64,000 nt of DNA from Bradyrhizobium sp. WSM1417. Its GTDB lineage: Bacteria > Pseudomonadota > Alphaproteobacteria > Rhizobiales > Xanthobacteraceae. Position numbers and translations under genes: made by a program. Position 1 is the stretch's first letter; each line of letters begins with the position of its first letter. Where the stretch lies: the NCBI RefSeq assembly GCF_000515415.1, contig NZ_KI911783.1:2284392-2348391 (forward strand), written 5' to 3'. Positions 20,821-32,457 of the stretch are shown here, in pieces. The notes beneath the pieces are model-generated. The model had not been told where the DNA came from. It saw only the letters and a list, made by a program, of their open reading frames with translations, and searched no databases.

Positions 20821-21326
20821 TGTTTCAACGATCTGGTTCCGAACACTTGGGGATGCCGAGTAGGCGTCCGCCGCCTTCGGATCGTCACTCGTCACGCCAA
20901 GTGACTCGCAGAGGTCGCCCTATGTTCCAAACTAAAGAAATGCTCGATTGCGGAGCCCACGACGGGCGACCTCACGATGCAGACAATCGCAAACTCGATT
21001 TCTCAAGTTCCCGTGATCTTGCTCGCGGCCAAGTGAGGGGCCGCCTGGTATCGAGGCTTACGCGCTCCATACTTTGACCCAGTGACCTGGTAAGCTCGTT
21101 AGTGGCGCCTCGACCGTTCCGCGCGCCAGGACGGGCCGATGTGGCTTCATCTGAATTTCGATGAGCCGAAAACCTCCTTCGCATCTAAGTCCTGCACACC
21201 GAATCAGCTCGGACCGAGGAATTAGACCCGGAGGAGTTAGGTGCCATTGTTTCAGCGGCCGGTGGAGCGCCGGCGGTTTATCAAACTTTCACGGCTCGCG
21301 AAACCTCGATCCCTGTGGAGTAGCCC
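20821..21326. other. No recognised gene
   Basis: No frame here has family features. It separates the group II intron from the acyl-CoA dehydrogenase gene and ends just after that gene's stop. Confidence 0.3.
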
Positions 21327-22454
21327 TTAGGCTAAGAGACGGCGCGCGAGCATGCGGTACTTGTGGACCTCGGTGGGGCCTTCGCAGATGCGCGACATGC
21401 GCTGCCGGTCGTGCCAGTGCGCGAGCGGACTCTCGTAGGTGCAACCGGCGGCGCCGTGGATCTGGATTGCGCGGTCGATCACGCGGCACACCATTTCGGT
21501 GCACGTCATCTTGATCACGCTTGCTTCGACGCGTGTATCCTTGCCCCGATCGTCCTTCTCCGCGCAAGCGTACACCATCAGACGTTGCTGTTGGATTTCG
21601 ATCCATGAGTCGACGATCATCGACTGGATCGCTTGCTTGTCGCTTAACGCACTTTCGAACACGACGCGCTGCTTGGCGTGTTCGACCATCATATCATAGC
21701 AGCGTTGAGCTATACCGAGTGCCTTAGCGCCAACCCCGAACCGAGCCTTTGACAGTTGCTTTTGTGCATGCTTGAATCCAGCGCCTTCCGCGCCAATGCA
21801 TGCAACGTCATCGACCCTGCAATTATCAAACGTTAGCTGGTGCGTTGTGAATCCGCCGAGCATCGGCACAGAACGCGCGATCAGGCCTGGGTTGCCCCTC
21901 TCCACGGCGAACATCGAAATATCATCAGCATCGTTTCTCTTGCCAGTGCGAGCGAAAACCAACACACCATCCGCTTCATCGAAGAAGCTGATCCAGCACT
22001 TCGATCCAGTGATGATCCAACTCTCGCCGTCCCACTTAGCACAGGTTGAAACCGCGCGAGCCGGATCAGCTCCGCCACCGGGCTCGGTCAATGCCCAACT
22101 ATATCGCTTCGCATCCTGCAAGAACGGATCGAGGTAACGGGCCTTTTGTTCGCCCTGGAGATGAAACATATCGTGGGGGACCTCGCCGCCGAAGCGGATC
22201 GGCGCCAGACATTTTGAGTTCTCTTCGATCATAGCGAGTCGATCGACTAGAGAAAGATGCATTCCACCAAATTCTGGCGGCAGTCGGAGCCCCCACAAGC
22301 CAGCCTTGCGGGCCGCTTCACGTCCCGGATCGTAGTGGGCCCACGTCAACTTCTCGCCTCTGAGCATTCGCGCCTCAAGCGGAGTTTGATGATCGCTAAC
22401 GATCTTCCGAACTAACTCGATGAGCGCGCGCGTTTGTTCATTGAATTCGTACAT
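21327..22454 (-). CDS. Acyl-CoA dehydrogenase
   Basis: An FAD-dependent enzyme introducing an alpha-beta double bond into an acyl-CoA. The 375-residue length is normal. The helical N-terminal domain is followed by YSWALTEPGGGADP (FAD/substrate loop), the beta domain (SWIITGSKCWIS) and the C-terminal helices with QIHGAAGCTYE and ICEGPTEVHKYR, whose Glu is in the place of the catalytic base. The ATG at 22454 has an AGGAGA ribosome site. The substrate is unknown; given the carnitine-like genes nearby, a CaiA-type betainyl-CoA dehydrogenase is possible but not shown. The gene stands alone and no sigma-54 promoter was seen. Confidence 0.88.
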   Translation of the reverse strand: MYEFNEQTRALIELVRKIVSDHQTPLEARMLRGEKLTWAHYDPGREAARKAGLWGLRLPPEFGGMHLSLVDRLAMIEENSKCLAPIRFGGEVPHDMFHLQGEQKARYLDPFLQDAKRYSWALTEPGGGADPARAVSTCAKWDGESWIITGSKCWISFFDEADGVLVFARTGKRNDADDISMFAVERGNPGLIARSVPMLGGFTTHQLTFDNCRVDDVACIGAEGAGFKHAQKQLSKARFGVGAKALGIAQRCYDMMVEHAKQRVVFESALSDKQAIQSMIVDSWIEIQQQRLMVYACAEKDDRGKDTRVEASVIKMTCTEMVCRVIDRAIQIHGAAGCTYESPLAHWHDRQRMSRICEGPTEVHKYRMLARRLLA

Positions 22455-23000
22455 TTTTTCGTCTCCTCTTCCACGTCATCAATGAACCACCGACAGCTAG
22501 GCGGGGCTCGACTCCTTAACACCAGTCAACTTTGCGGGCGTCCAGAAGCGTTATCGCCCGTTCATCTCCTCCGCCGAAAGACCAATAACTCGGCCTGTGC
22601 CTGCCTTCCGTCCTACCTCGTTCTTTAGTGCCGCTCTTCGGCGCGATTGAGAGAACATCCTCGTAGCGACAACCCCGACTACGATATTATTTCCGCCCTT
22701 TGGCTTGGCGCAGTTTGCCGCTCGATTAGACTGACATCTCTTGTATCTGTTGCACGCGAGCGATCCTGCATGAGCGTACGACGGATAGGATCAGGAGGCT
22801 ACCGTGGGCTAGCGCAACTTCCCTACAAGTCCGGGTAGTTACTTCGACATCGGGCTCACAATACATTGTGGCTTTGATTGCTTGCTGGTAACGCTTCCGC
22901 TGATCGCAGCGGCACACAGCGTCCACTGCGGGTTGCTTCTCCTCCCGGCACCATTGTCCGGCATTTTGCCTCAGTCGGCTTATCCTCGGTCCGGTGGACC
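22455..23000. other. No recognised gene
   Basis: Upstream region of the acyl-CoA dehydrogenase; only short, featureless frames. Confidence 0.3.
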
Positions 23001-24215
23001 TGACCTGCCACTGATCATCCAGTAGCGGTCAGAGTCTCGGAGCTTTGTGCGCCAAGTGGCGCAGGTGGAGCACGGGCGATCCGCGGAGTTGGTCGGGATT
23101 GCGCAGCCGATCGTCCGTTGCGGTGAGAGCTGGGCGGCATAGGCCGCGGAGTCAGGTATTTCAGCGGCGAGTGAGGCCGCCGGATGTTGTAGTTGGCGAC
23201 CCAGTTGGCGATTTTGGCGCGGCGTCATCCAGATCGAAGAACAGGGTCCCGGTGAGGAGTTCATCGCGCATCCGGCCGTTAAAACTCTCGAAAAAGCCGT
23301 TCTGCATCGGCTTTCACGGCGCGATAAAGTGCCAAACGATGACCGTGTCCTTGCTCCAGGCGAGCACGGCGTTTCAGGTGAACTCGGTGCCATCACGATC
23401 ATTCCTGGCTTGGCACGTCGCTCGACGATTGCCGTCAGTTCGCGGGCGACGCGCCGTCCTGAAATCGAGGTCTGCGGAATGGCGCCCAGACATTCCTTAT
23501 TGACGTCGTCGACGATGTTGAGAATGCGGAGGCGCCGGCCGTTGGCGAACTGATCATGGACGAAGTCCAGCGACCAGCGCGCGTTGGGACCTCGCCTCGA
23601 TTAGGATCGGGCACGGGTCCCCACGGCTTTCCGGCGAGCCCTTCCGCGCGATAAAGCCGGTAGATCCGGTTGATCCCCGATGGCTCACCCTCCCGCCGCT
23701 GCAGGACGAACAACCGGCGGTAGCCGAACGGCCGCCGGTCCTTGCAGAGCCGTGGATGCAGGGCGGCTGGAGCGATAACGGATCAACTTCCGATTCGCGC
23801 CCATGATCGAGCAGGCCCGCCGTTCCGACAGGCTCGTGACGGCCTGTAGATGCGCGACCGCAGAGCGCTTGGCAGCGGGCCCTACCACTTTTTGAAAGCA
23901 GCTCGCAAAGGGCGGCCGCGTCGAGCATCTGCTTCGCCAGAAGCTTCTTCAGCTTCGCGCTCTCCTCTTCCCGCGCCTTTAACCGCTTGGCCTCAGAGAC
24001 CTCCATGCCGCCGAATTTGGCCTTCCAATGTAGATCGCCCTAATGTAGATCGTCGCTTCGGAGATCCCTTGCTTGCGAGCCAGGTCAGCCGTCTTCGCCC
24101 CAGCCTCATGCTCCTTCCGCGATAATCTACTATTCCGTGTTGCTCACTTCATCTGTCCGCCCTTCTTCGGGCCGGACTCTAACTCCTTCTGGAGGAAATA
24201 CTCAGTGGCAGGCCA
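23001..24215 (-). mobile_element. IS3-family (IS407-like) relic
   Basis: The inward ends TGACCTGCCACTGA (23001) and TGGCCTGCCACTGA (24215) match. Inside, the minus strand reads KRLKAREEESAKLKKLLAKQMLDAAAL (split over frames), LQRREGEPSGINRIYRLYRAEGL, an integrase core piece and TPAAYAA-like text, with many shifts and stops. Both orfs are pseudogenes. Confidence 0.75.
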
Positions 24216-24920
24216 CAGGCGGCACCAGCTCGGTATAGGACACCAACCCATTTTAACAATATAACATCTTGAAAGTCAGGTTGCGGCATTTTTATCGCGC
24301 AAGAGGTGGCTCGGCCGAGCAAGGCGGCGGCTGCTATCAGAACGTGTCCCATCGTCGCGGTCGGTCGAAGACAAAAACCTCATCGGAAGGAACGAGGCTT
24401 GGATCGTGCGCGATTGATTGCCCCAATCCAGATCGAACTCGTTGACCTCAGCAGCGATCAAGCGGGCGCGGTACTCCGAGGCGTAAATCAGAGTCAAACT
24501 CCTGCACTCGGGATTGATGTCCTATCGTGAGACTTCGCATCGCCAACCCGCACTTCACAGCGGGAGTGGAGCTGACGCGTAGATAGGTCAGCCATAGGAG
24601 GTGAGAATGCGTAACAGCTCCCACCATCGTTCAGCAAGATGCTGCCCGATAATACCTGCTGAGCTCACCTAGAGACTATCATGCGCTGAAGGGGGCGACG
24701 GTGTCCCAGCAAATTGACGAAATACTCAGAGAATATGATGCGTGCGGTGCTGGGAGCATTTAAGCACGCGAGAGGGTGCGAGCCGTGCCACATCTGGCGC
24801 TTTGTCGGGTTTCAGTTGTCGACGTCATCAAGAGGACAGGGGGTCGTCATGAGAGCAGCAATCTTAAGAAGGTACTGGACGCTTCTGATCGAAGATCGTG
24901 ATTGTGCACCCCGACCGCGT
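24216..24920. other. No recognised gene; upstream region of the dioxygenase
   Basis: A 73-codon minus-strand frame (24276-24497) has no family features. At 24777-24792 TGC-N10-ACA is one base off a NifA site and lies about 140 bp before the -24 element of the downstream promoter. Confidence 0.3.
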
Positions 24921-24936
24921 TGGCACGGTTGTTGCT
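24921..24936 (+). promoter_or_regulatory. Sigma-54 (-24/-12) promoter of the dioxygenase gene
   Basis: TGGCACGGTTGTTGCT matches TGGCAC-N5-TTGCW exactly, with GG and GC ten bases apart. The next gene in this direction starts at 25086. Confidence 0.75.
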
Positions 24937-25085
24937 GTTTAGATCCCGCAGCAGTGGGTGTAGAGCATAAGCAGACGCACAGGACGAGCGATGCTCTCGC
25001 TTGATTTGCGGGGCGTAATCCGATCGTTGCGCCTGAATAGCTTTGTCTGGCCTATAAACTAAGCCTTCGAAAGGAAATCACCACA

Positions 25086-26018
25086 ATGACTAAAACGGCC
25101 TTCACAAGCAATGTCATTCCCCGTGCGGACGTCGTCAAATGCGTAGCGCGCGTCGGCGCTGAAGTCAGGAACATCAAGCTGTCGGGCGATTTGCCGGACG
25201 AAACGATCGATGCGATCAACAGCTTAATGCTCGAACACAAAGTAATCTTCTTCCGCAACCAGCTCCATCTCGATGACCGCGAGCAGGAGAGCTTTGCTCG
25301 TCGCTTCGGAAAGCTTACGCCGCATCCGGTCCTGGGTGCCGCGAAGGGAACGTCGTCTATTCTTGACGTTAATTCGGCTAGCTCCGGTATGCGCGCAGAC
25401 TTTTGGCACGCTGATCATACGTTCGTGGATGCCTATCCCAAGATTACGGTGCTGAGAGCGGTTGTGGTCCCAGAATTCGGCGGCGATACAGTGTGGTCAA
25501 ACACGGTGGCTGCTTATCTCGACCTACCGCAGCCGCTGCAACGGCTTGCAGACGAGCTCAGGGCTGTTCACAGCAACGTCATCGATCCTGCTGTAATGCC
25601 CCGCGCCAGCGAGCCCGATAAGAAGCATTTTGACGAGGTCTACAACAGAACGGTCTACGAAACGGAGCATCCCGTCGTGCGGGTCCACCCTGAGACTGGC
25701 GAGCGGACACTGGTGCTCGGCGATCGGGTGCAGCGTTTTGTCGGCATTCCGAAATATGACGCCCAGAGGCTGTTCGATTTGTTTCAGGCTCATATCACAG
25801 CGCCCGAAAACACCGTGCGCTGGAAGTGGCAGGAGGGCGATCTCGCAATGTGGGACAATCGCGCTACCCAACATTATGCAGTTACTGATTACGGCGACCA
25901 GCATCGCGTCGTTCACCGCGCCACCATCGATGGCGACTTGCCTATTGGCGTCGATGGCCGATACAGCAGCTTAACACTTATCAAGCCCACCAAACAGTCG
26001 CCCACGAACGTCGCTTAA
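25086..26018 (+). CDS. TauD/TfdA-family 2-oxoglutarate-dependent dioxygenase
   Basis: A non-haem iron hydroxylase, 310 residues, normal for TauD. The iron triad is visible: His108 and Asp110 in FWHADHTF and His263 in NRATQHYA; the 2-oxoglutarate-binding Arg lies in HRVVHRATIDG. The ATG at 25086 has an AAAGGAA ribosome site. The TauD family includes enzymes acting on sulfonates, phenoxyacetates and, in a related branch, gamma-butyrobetaine; the substrate here is not readable. A split second copy lies at 40752-43693. The upstream -24/-12 promoter suggests expression with RpoN, possibly under NifA. Confidence 0.88.
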   Translation: MTKTAFTSNVIPRADVVKCVARVGAEVRNIKLSGDLPDETIDAINSLMLEHKVIFFRNQLHLDDREQESFARRFGKLTPHPVLGAAKGTSSILDVNSASSGMRADFWHADHTFVDAYPKITVLRAVVVPEFGGDTVWSNTVAAYLDLPQPLQRLADELRAVHSNVIDPAVMPRASEPDKKHFDEVYNRTVYETEHPVVRVHPETGERTLVLGDRVQRFVGIPKYDAQRLFDLFQAHITAPENTVRWKWQEGDLAMWDNRATQHYAVTDYGDQHRVVHRATIDGDLPIGVDGRYSSLTLIKPTKQSPTNVA

Positions 26019-26186
26019 GCCGTATTGACTGTTGCCATTCTCAAATCAGATAGATGATGGATGGTTGTTTTGAGGAGGCCATAGGGGTTTCATGGATCAG
26101 CTCGTTCTGAGCGATACGTAATGAGAGGTGCCTGATGACCAAATCCATTTCGTTGTCTGCGCCTTGGCCTGCTCCGTCCGCTTCTT

Positions 26187-26926
<740 letters not shown>

Positions 26927-27099
26927 GCTTCTTCCTAACGACCCTAACGACAGGGCAGCCGGCGATGAACGGCAGCCTAGCCCTGTTGCTGGTGCCGATT
27001 CACGAGACGGACCTCTTGTAGAGCTCGTATGGCTTCCGACGCGGACGATCGGCCCATGATGCCCTACTCGCCATGCGATAGGTTCATGGAGCAACGGCT

Positions 27100-27545
27100 G
27101 CGCTGGGTGTGGACGTCGATATCTAGAAATACTTCAACACCATCACGCGCACTTGGGCCGATTCGTCGATCGCCAGTCACCGGACCTCGTCATGCGTGAG
27201 GATGACATAAATGGCTGGAGGCGGGGGCTCGAAAAGGACATCCTACGCCGCAGGACCGGTGGAACGCCCTGCTTGCAAACATCTATCTGCACCATGTTCT
27301 GGATGAATAGTTCGAGCAGGTGGCTCGACCGCGGCTCAAGGGGCGGTGCCAATTGGTTCGATATGCTGATGACGCGGTCATCGCCTCTGCGGACCACCTG
27401 TCCGGCAGTGGCTGAATATATCGGGCAAATTGGCTCGGTCGCTACGTCAACTCTATCCGACCAACGCCCGCGTCGTAGACTTCCGGTTCAAACGCCCGGA
27501 AGGGCATCATCCTGCGACGGCGGCGACCACATTTAAACATCCTCG
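27100..27545 (+). pseudogene. Second group II intron reverse transcriptase fragment
   Basis: Reads DI-KYFNTI, LLANIYLHHVLDE (then a stop), RPRLKGRCQLVRYADDAVI and VVDFRFKRPEG: RT domains around the YADD box. Stops and shifts break it, and neither domain V nor the N-terminus is seen. It is a different intron type from the one at 15480-20820. Confidence 0.75.
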
Positions 27546-27699
27546 CATTCATCCATATGTGGGTTCAACCGAGGAAGGGCAAAGAATGTCATCAGGCGAC
27601 GGCAAAAATATGCTCGCGTGCTGGCTTTTCGTGATGCAATGGTGTCGGAGCAACCTGGGAGTTCATCGGCGACCTTTCCTGGCTGAATCAGCACCATGT

Positions 27700-28764
27700 C
27701 CCGCGCTACAGCTGCAGCCGCGCCTGGATGGACAATGGCGGCCCTCACTGCATCGCCTTCGGCGGATTGCGCGTCGAAGATGCAATCGAGGAAGCACTGG
27801 CCTTGGCGTCGTCGGTCCAGGCGCTATCGCCGCTGCAACCGCTGCCGCCAAGGAAGCTGGAGAACGACGGGATCAGGTGCGCGATGCTCTTAGTCGCGAT
27901 CTGGAAGCCGCGCGCTATGCCGCCGACCGGGCTTTCCGGCAATACCACGCCGCTGACCCCGCGAACCGGCTGGTGGCGAGTGAGCTTGAAGCGCGCTGGA
28001 ACAGGGCGCTCGCTCACGCGGCGGAGGTCGAGGACAAGATCGCCATGCATGATGCGGCGACGCCCGCACCCATTGCTGATCCAGCCTCGCTCGGCGTTCT
28101 GGCCCCGAACCTCAAAACGGTCTGGGATGCGCCGACGACGGATGCTCGCCTCAAGAAGCGCATTGTACGCGCTCTCGTCCAAGAGGTCGTGGCCGATATC
28201 GACGACGCGGCGTCCGAGATCGTTCTCATCGTCCACTGGGTGGGTGGCGCCCACAGCGAGTTGCGCTTGCCCAAGCGCCGGCGCGGACAGCGCAACGGCA
28301 CTTCTGCCGATATTATCCAAGCCGTGCGTCAACTGGTGCTGATCGCCAGCGACGATCTGATTGCCGGCCTTCTCAACCGCAACGGCCTCAAGACGGGCAA
28401 CGGCAATCGCTGGACCCGCGAGCGCGTCACATCAATGCGCTCGAGCTACAACATCCCGGTGTTCAAGCCCGCCGATGACGGGATCGAACCCTGGCTCAAC
28501 CTTAGCAACGCCGCAAAGCTCCGGAAGATCGCGCCCAAGACGCTCCGCCTGGCCGCTGAAGCCGGCGAGATCGAAGCCTTCCATCCGCTATCGGATGGCC
28601 CGTGGATCTTCGCCCGCGCCTCGCTGATAACAACTGCTGCTCAATCTATCGCCGAACGACCCCAAGATACCCCACGGGATCGCATCCCAATCAGCAAAGT
28701 CTCTTCTCTTCAACAACATAGACAGATGGGTGTTCTGATGCGCGGTTGTAGACCTCTGCGATGA
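27700..28764 (+). pseudogene. Large serine recombinase C, C-terminal fragment
   Basis: Starts at the end of the zinc-ribbon (PHCIAFGGLRVEDAIEEA), shifts frame near 27840, and continues through the coiled-coil (AARYAADRAFRQYHAADP), HWVGGAHSELRLP and a helix-turn-helix end. Homologous to recombinases A and B but clearly divergent. The catalytic N-terminus is missing. Confidence 0.75.
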
Positions 28765-28769
28765 AGCCA

Positions 28770-28960
28770 TTGATGCGACGGCGAGCATCGCTGGACGCGG
28801 CGGCGGCCGCGTTCGGTGATCTCGTGCTCGGCAAGGGTGGCGAGGAAACCGGCCGCGGGCGAGCCTCCTTATCGGACTACTCGGCAAATTGCTGCCACGG
28901 CACCTTAACGGCTGGCAGCCGCAATTGGCCGAACAGCGCCGGCCCCACTCGGCTTTGAAA
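28770..28960 (-). pseudogene. IstB N-terminal relic
   Basis: Reads FGQLRLPAVKVPWQQFAE and QSDKEARPRP in two frames, as in the IstB start. It is cut before the Walker A motif. Confidence 0.55.
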
Positions 28961-29470
28961 CCTCGAGCCTGAGCAGAGCGAGCTCGCCATTCCGGACCTC
29001 GTAGATCGCCTTTGATCACGGGCTGGATCCACTTCCGATGCTTTCAGGACACAGGCCGTGCGGGTCAAATGCACGGCAGGCCTGAACCATCGTTTTGTCT
29101 ATTGTCGAGTCGGGAAGCGCTTCAAGCCGTTGACCGCGGCGATTAGGATATGACCGCCTTGCTCAGATCACTCATAACCTTGGGCCAGAATGTGGCGCCT
29201 CCGATCGACTCGATTCACAGCCGGAGCACATGTTTATCGCACGACGCGGTAATACCCAACATGACGAGGACCGCCTCGTTCTTGATCCCGTCTCCCGGAT
29301 TGTAGCCCTGAGCGCGTCGAAGAAGACCAACGGATAACTCGATTCCAGATGTCTGCTTTGCATTCGCGGGCGTCATCGAAGATCGCGTGGCTGAGTTTGC
29401 CGATCAGATAGGTGGGATTCGTCGTGCCCTAGGCCGTGTGGACTCTTGGGATTCTCAAATCGGATAGAAC
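28961..29470. other. No recognised gene
   Basis: Short frames only, between an istB relic and an IS5 relic. Probably transposon debris. Confidence 0.3.
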
Positions 29471-29479
29471 GTGATTCAA

Positions 29480-30045
29480 AGGTGAGCGTTCGGCCAGTGG
29501 AACAGCGCGTTTCGGCGCTTCAGCCGGTGGAGCGCCAAAGGGGGCTCCAGACTTTGAGCACTTGATCGTTGACTCCACCATCGTTCGCGCCCACCAGCAC
29601 GCCAGCGGCGCAAAAGGGGGGCTCAAAATCAGGCCATCGGACGTTCGCGCGGCAGCCTGACCACAAAAACCATATGGCCGTCCCCGGCTTGGGTTGCTCA
29701 GTCCGTTTGTTCCTAATGGTTGGGCAAGCCGGTGATGCGCCTCAGGCCCAGCCACTCATCGAGGGACTTCCAGCCGAGATCGCGATGGGCGATGCAGCCT
29801 ACGATTCCGATGCGCTGCGGTCTTCCATTGCCGCAAAGGGCGCCCAAGCTGTCATTCCCAACAACCCTTCGCGGCCAATCAAATACCCGCTCAACAAACC
29901 ACTCTATGCCGAGCGTCACCTGATCGAATGCTGCTTCTCGAAACTCAAGCGGTTCAGGCGTGTCGCGACCCGCTACGAAAAGACAGCCCGAAATTCTTCG
30001 CCGTCGTAACTATCGCTGCAGTCCTGCTCTGTCTAAGGTAACTGT
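29480..30045 (+). pseudogene. IS5-family transposase, frameshifted
   Basis: Reads FEHLIVDSTIVRAHQHASGAK (first catalytic Asp region), then in another frame MGDAAYDSDALR and NKPLYAERHLIECCFSKLKRFRR (C-terminal Glu region). This is the IS427-like layout. The N-terminus is missing. Confidence 0.75.
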
Positions 30046-30061
30046 CCACACGACCTAGAGC

Positions 30062-30330
30062 TCAGCCGGCCAGAAGCCCGGATCTCCCGCCGTTCATGTC
30101 CAGCTCATGCAACACTGATGATGTTTTCGTCGAGCGTGTTGAAGCGGGTCTGGCCCTTGAACGATCATCGGTTCGGAGGTGCCGGCACCGGCCGCGCGGC
30201 ACGCCGATTCGGATCTCGCCCTCGTGTGTCAACAATGCTTTGGTGCTCGTGCGGTCGTGGCTGTTCCCCGACTCACGGGCAGCCCTTCTAGATTCGGGGG
30301 TGAGCCCTGCGTCCATTGCGCGCTCAGAAA
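30062..30330 (-). pseudogene. IS256-family transposase fragment
   Basis: The minus strand reads KALLTHEGEIRIGVPR and, after a shift, QTRFNTLDENIISV, close to the N-terminal part of IS256 transposases. Both ends are lost. Confidence 0.6.
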
Positions 30331-30881
30331 CGCCTTCTTCACCTGTCTGAAAAGATCGCGTTCACCGGCCAGCTCTTCCGGCCTGATTCGATACCACCTG
30401 CTTGATCGTTTTAGGGACAGCAGCTTGACGGCAGCACGTTCTGGTCACGTCCTTCAGCAGTCAGTCTACGCCTTCACCACAAAAGCGCTGGCGTCTGCGC
30501 CGGATCGTCAGCAGGCTATTGCCAAGCGCCGCGGCCTCCGCCGTCAAGTCCATCGCTCGCCAGCAGGACGATCGCTGCTCTCCAAACCACCTTCCGCGGC
30601 CTCTTTCGGTCTCAAAGTAGCCGCTCAAATGGTTCGTTATCGACCGCGCTGAAAGCAATCTGGTCGATTTTCGGCGTAGTCTCGCAAGGGCGCGCTGATT
30701 GTGAATCGTCTATCAGTCGTGGAAAGCTGGCTTCAGCAGATCGAAAACACTCACGTCCTTGGTCGCAAAGCTGCTTTGCGGAGCGAATCGCGCGGCGCGA
30801 ATTGTTGGAGAACCATCACCGTTGGATACAGCGGCGCAAGCGCGTGCCGACACCAAAGCCAGCAGACGGCCGAACGGGCGG
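30331..30881. other. No recognised gene
   Basis: Only short frames without family features, upstream of the NifA site at 30882. Confidence 0.3.
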
Positions 30882-30897
30882 TGTCCAGTTCAACACA
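30882..30897 (+). promoter_or_regulatory. NifA upstream activator sequence
   Basis: TGTCCAGTTCAACACA is an exact TGT-N10-ACA. Its centre lies about 100 bp before the -24 element at 30990, the spacing typical of NifA-activated promoters. Confidence 0.75.
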
Positions 30898-30989
30898 TCT
30901 AAGTTCCGAATCCGACAACTAGGGCACAAGAGTGCTCCGACGCGGCGCTGCATTTGTTGGCTCTAACGCAGGTCAGTCCAAGTCTTTGT

Positions 30990-31005
30990 TGGCACGCCGA
31001 TTGCT
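30990..31005 (+). promoter_or_regulatory. Sigma-54 (-24/-12) promoter
   Basis: TGGCACGCCGATTGCT matches the consensus exactly, GG and GC ten bases apart. It ends 53 bp before the gene at 31059. The spacer is identical to that of the promoter at 34798. Confidence 0.85.
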
Positions 31006-31058
31006 GAGACCCGCTGAAAGTCCGTTACCAGTGTCAATCTCAACGGCCAGAGGTTAAC

Positions 31059-32282
31059 ATGAAAGTGTTCGGGGTGACCCAAATCGACGCGGCCGCCGGT
31101 ACACAGTCAGCTGCGCTTCCGCGAATTTCGGCAGTACCGCGTCCTGCGAGCGTGCCGTTGTCGCTGCGTCAGCAGCAATTTTGGTTTGTCTCGCGTCTGA
31201 AGGGCGGTAGCGAAGATTGTCACGTGCAGACGATGCTTCGGCTTCGCGGCCAACTGGATGAGGCTGTACTGCAGTCGGCTCTCGATGGATTGGTGGCACG
31301 CCACGAGGTGCTGCGCACAACCTTCGCCGCGCAGGACGGCGAGCCATTTCAGAAGGTCAGTCGGGCGCGTACCGGACTCCTCGTGAGACGGGATCATCTG
31401 ACGGGGGCGGCAGACCTGGAGGCGGCGCTCTCCGAGCTCGTGCGCCGCGAGGTGGAGGTGCCATTTGATCTGGAACTTGGTCCGCTGATCCGCGCGCGGC
31501 TTGTGCGCTTGGCGATGGACGACCATGCGCTCGTCATTACTATGCACCACATGGTCTCGGACACTTTGTCAAGGAATATCCTCACGCGGAATCTCAGCGA
31601 GTTTTATAATGCGATTAGGGAAAACTGCGCGGGTCGATTCAAGGTGTTGCCGGTGCAGTATGCGGACTATGCGCTTTGGCAGCACCGTTGGCTCTCGGGC
31701 CAGGCGTTGCAGCGTCAGTCGGACTACTGGCACCGGATACTGGCGGGCGCACCAGCAGTGCTGGAGCTGCCCACGGATCGGCCGCGTTCATCCCGGCCGG
31801 TCAACTACGGCCGCGACGTCGAGCTTGCGCTGCACCCGGGTCTTACAAACCAAATCAAAGCGCTGAGCCGAAATCTTGGCACGAGCTTGTTCGTGATGCT
31901 GCTGTCAGCCTCGGTGTTGGTACTAGCGAGGCTGTCGGGTCGCGATGAGCTGGTGATCGGCACGCCGGGTGCGAACCGGGCGTACTCCGAAATAAGGCTG
32001 ATCGACCTATTTATGAATCCTTTGGCGCTGCGCATCGATTTGTCGAGCGATCCAACGCTGGAGATTTTAGTGGAGAGCGGGCAGGCCGCCGTGGTGGAGG
32101 CGAACGCGCACCAAGATCTACCTTTCGAACAGGCGCTGAAGCTCGTCAGTTCGTCGCGCACCTTGGCTCACGGCCCTATCTTCCAGGTAGCGTTTGCATG
32201 TGAAAACAATGTTATCGAGCCAGCGCAGCTAGGGGCTGAAACTCGAATGCGTGAACCCTTGCGTCCGCTTCGCGTAACATGA
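31059..32282 (+). CDS. Stand-alone NRPS condensation domain, 3' end frameshifted
   Basis: Condensation domains join two carrier-bound (or one free) amino-acyl units. The 407-residue protein has LSLRQQQFWF (34-43), RHEVLRTTF, the active-site HHMVSD with His163-His164 and Asp168, IGTPGANR (from 300) and HQDLPFEQ (from 351). The last residue of the HHxxxDG motif is Thr169 rather than Gly. No adenylation or carrier domain is attached or nearby. After the stop at 32280 a neighbouring frame continues with HDLALNVNE for 34 codons, so the original protein was probably slightly longer and a frameshift has cut it; it would still lack the last part of a full domain. The ATG has an AGAGG ribosome site and a NifA-type promoter. 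The next gene is the KamA-like aminomutase. Confidence 0.8.
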   Translation: MKVFGVTQIDAAAGTQSAALPRISAVPRPASVPLSLRQQQFWFVSRLKGGSEDCHVQTMLRLRGQLDEAVLQSALDGLVARHEVLRTTFAAQDGEPFQKVSRARTGLLVRRDHLTGAADLEAALSELVRREVEVPFDLELGPLIRARLVRLAMDDHALVITMHHMVSDTLSRNILTRNLSEFYNAIRENCAGRFKVLPVQYADYALWQHRWLSGQALQRQSDYWHRILAGAPAVLELPTDRPRSSRPVNYGRDVELALHPGLTNQIKALSRNLGTSLFVMLLSASVLVLARLSGRDELVIGTPGANRAYSEIRLIDLFMNPLALRIDLSSDPTLEILVESGQAAVVEANAHQDLPFEQALKLVSSSRTLAHGPIFQVAFACENNVIEPAQLGAETRMREPLRPLRVT

Positions 32283-32457
32283 TCTTGCGCTCAACGTTAA
32301 TGAGGTCAACGACCGAGTGTCGCGGTCGGCTATTTTACGCGACGGTTTGGTCCTCGCAGAGATGTCAAGATCTTTGGAATGAGTGGAATGTGAGCGAAGC
32401 CGATCCGCACGATCCATGTATCCGGGAACCAATCGACGCACAGCGCAGGAGGCAATC

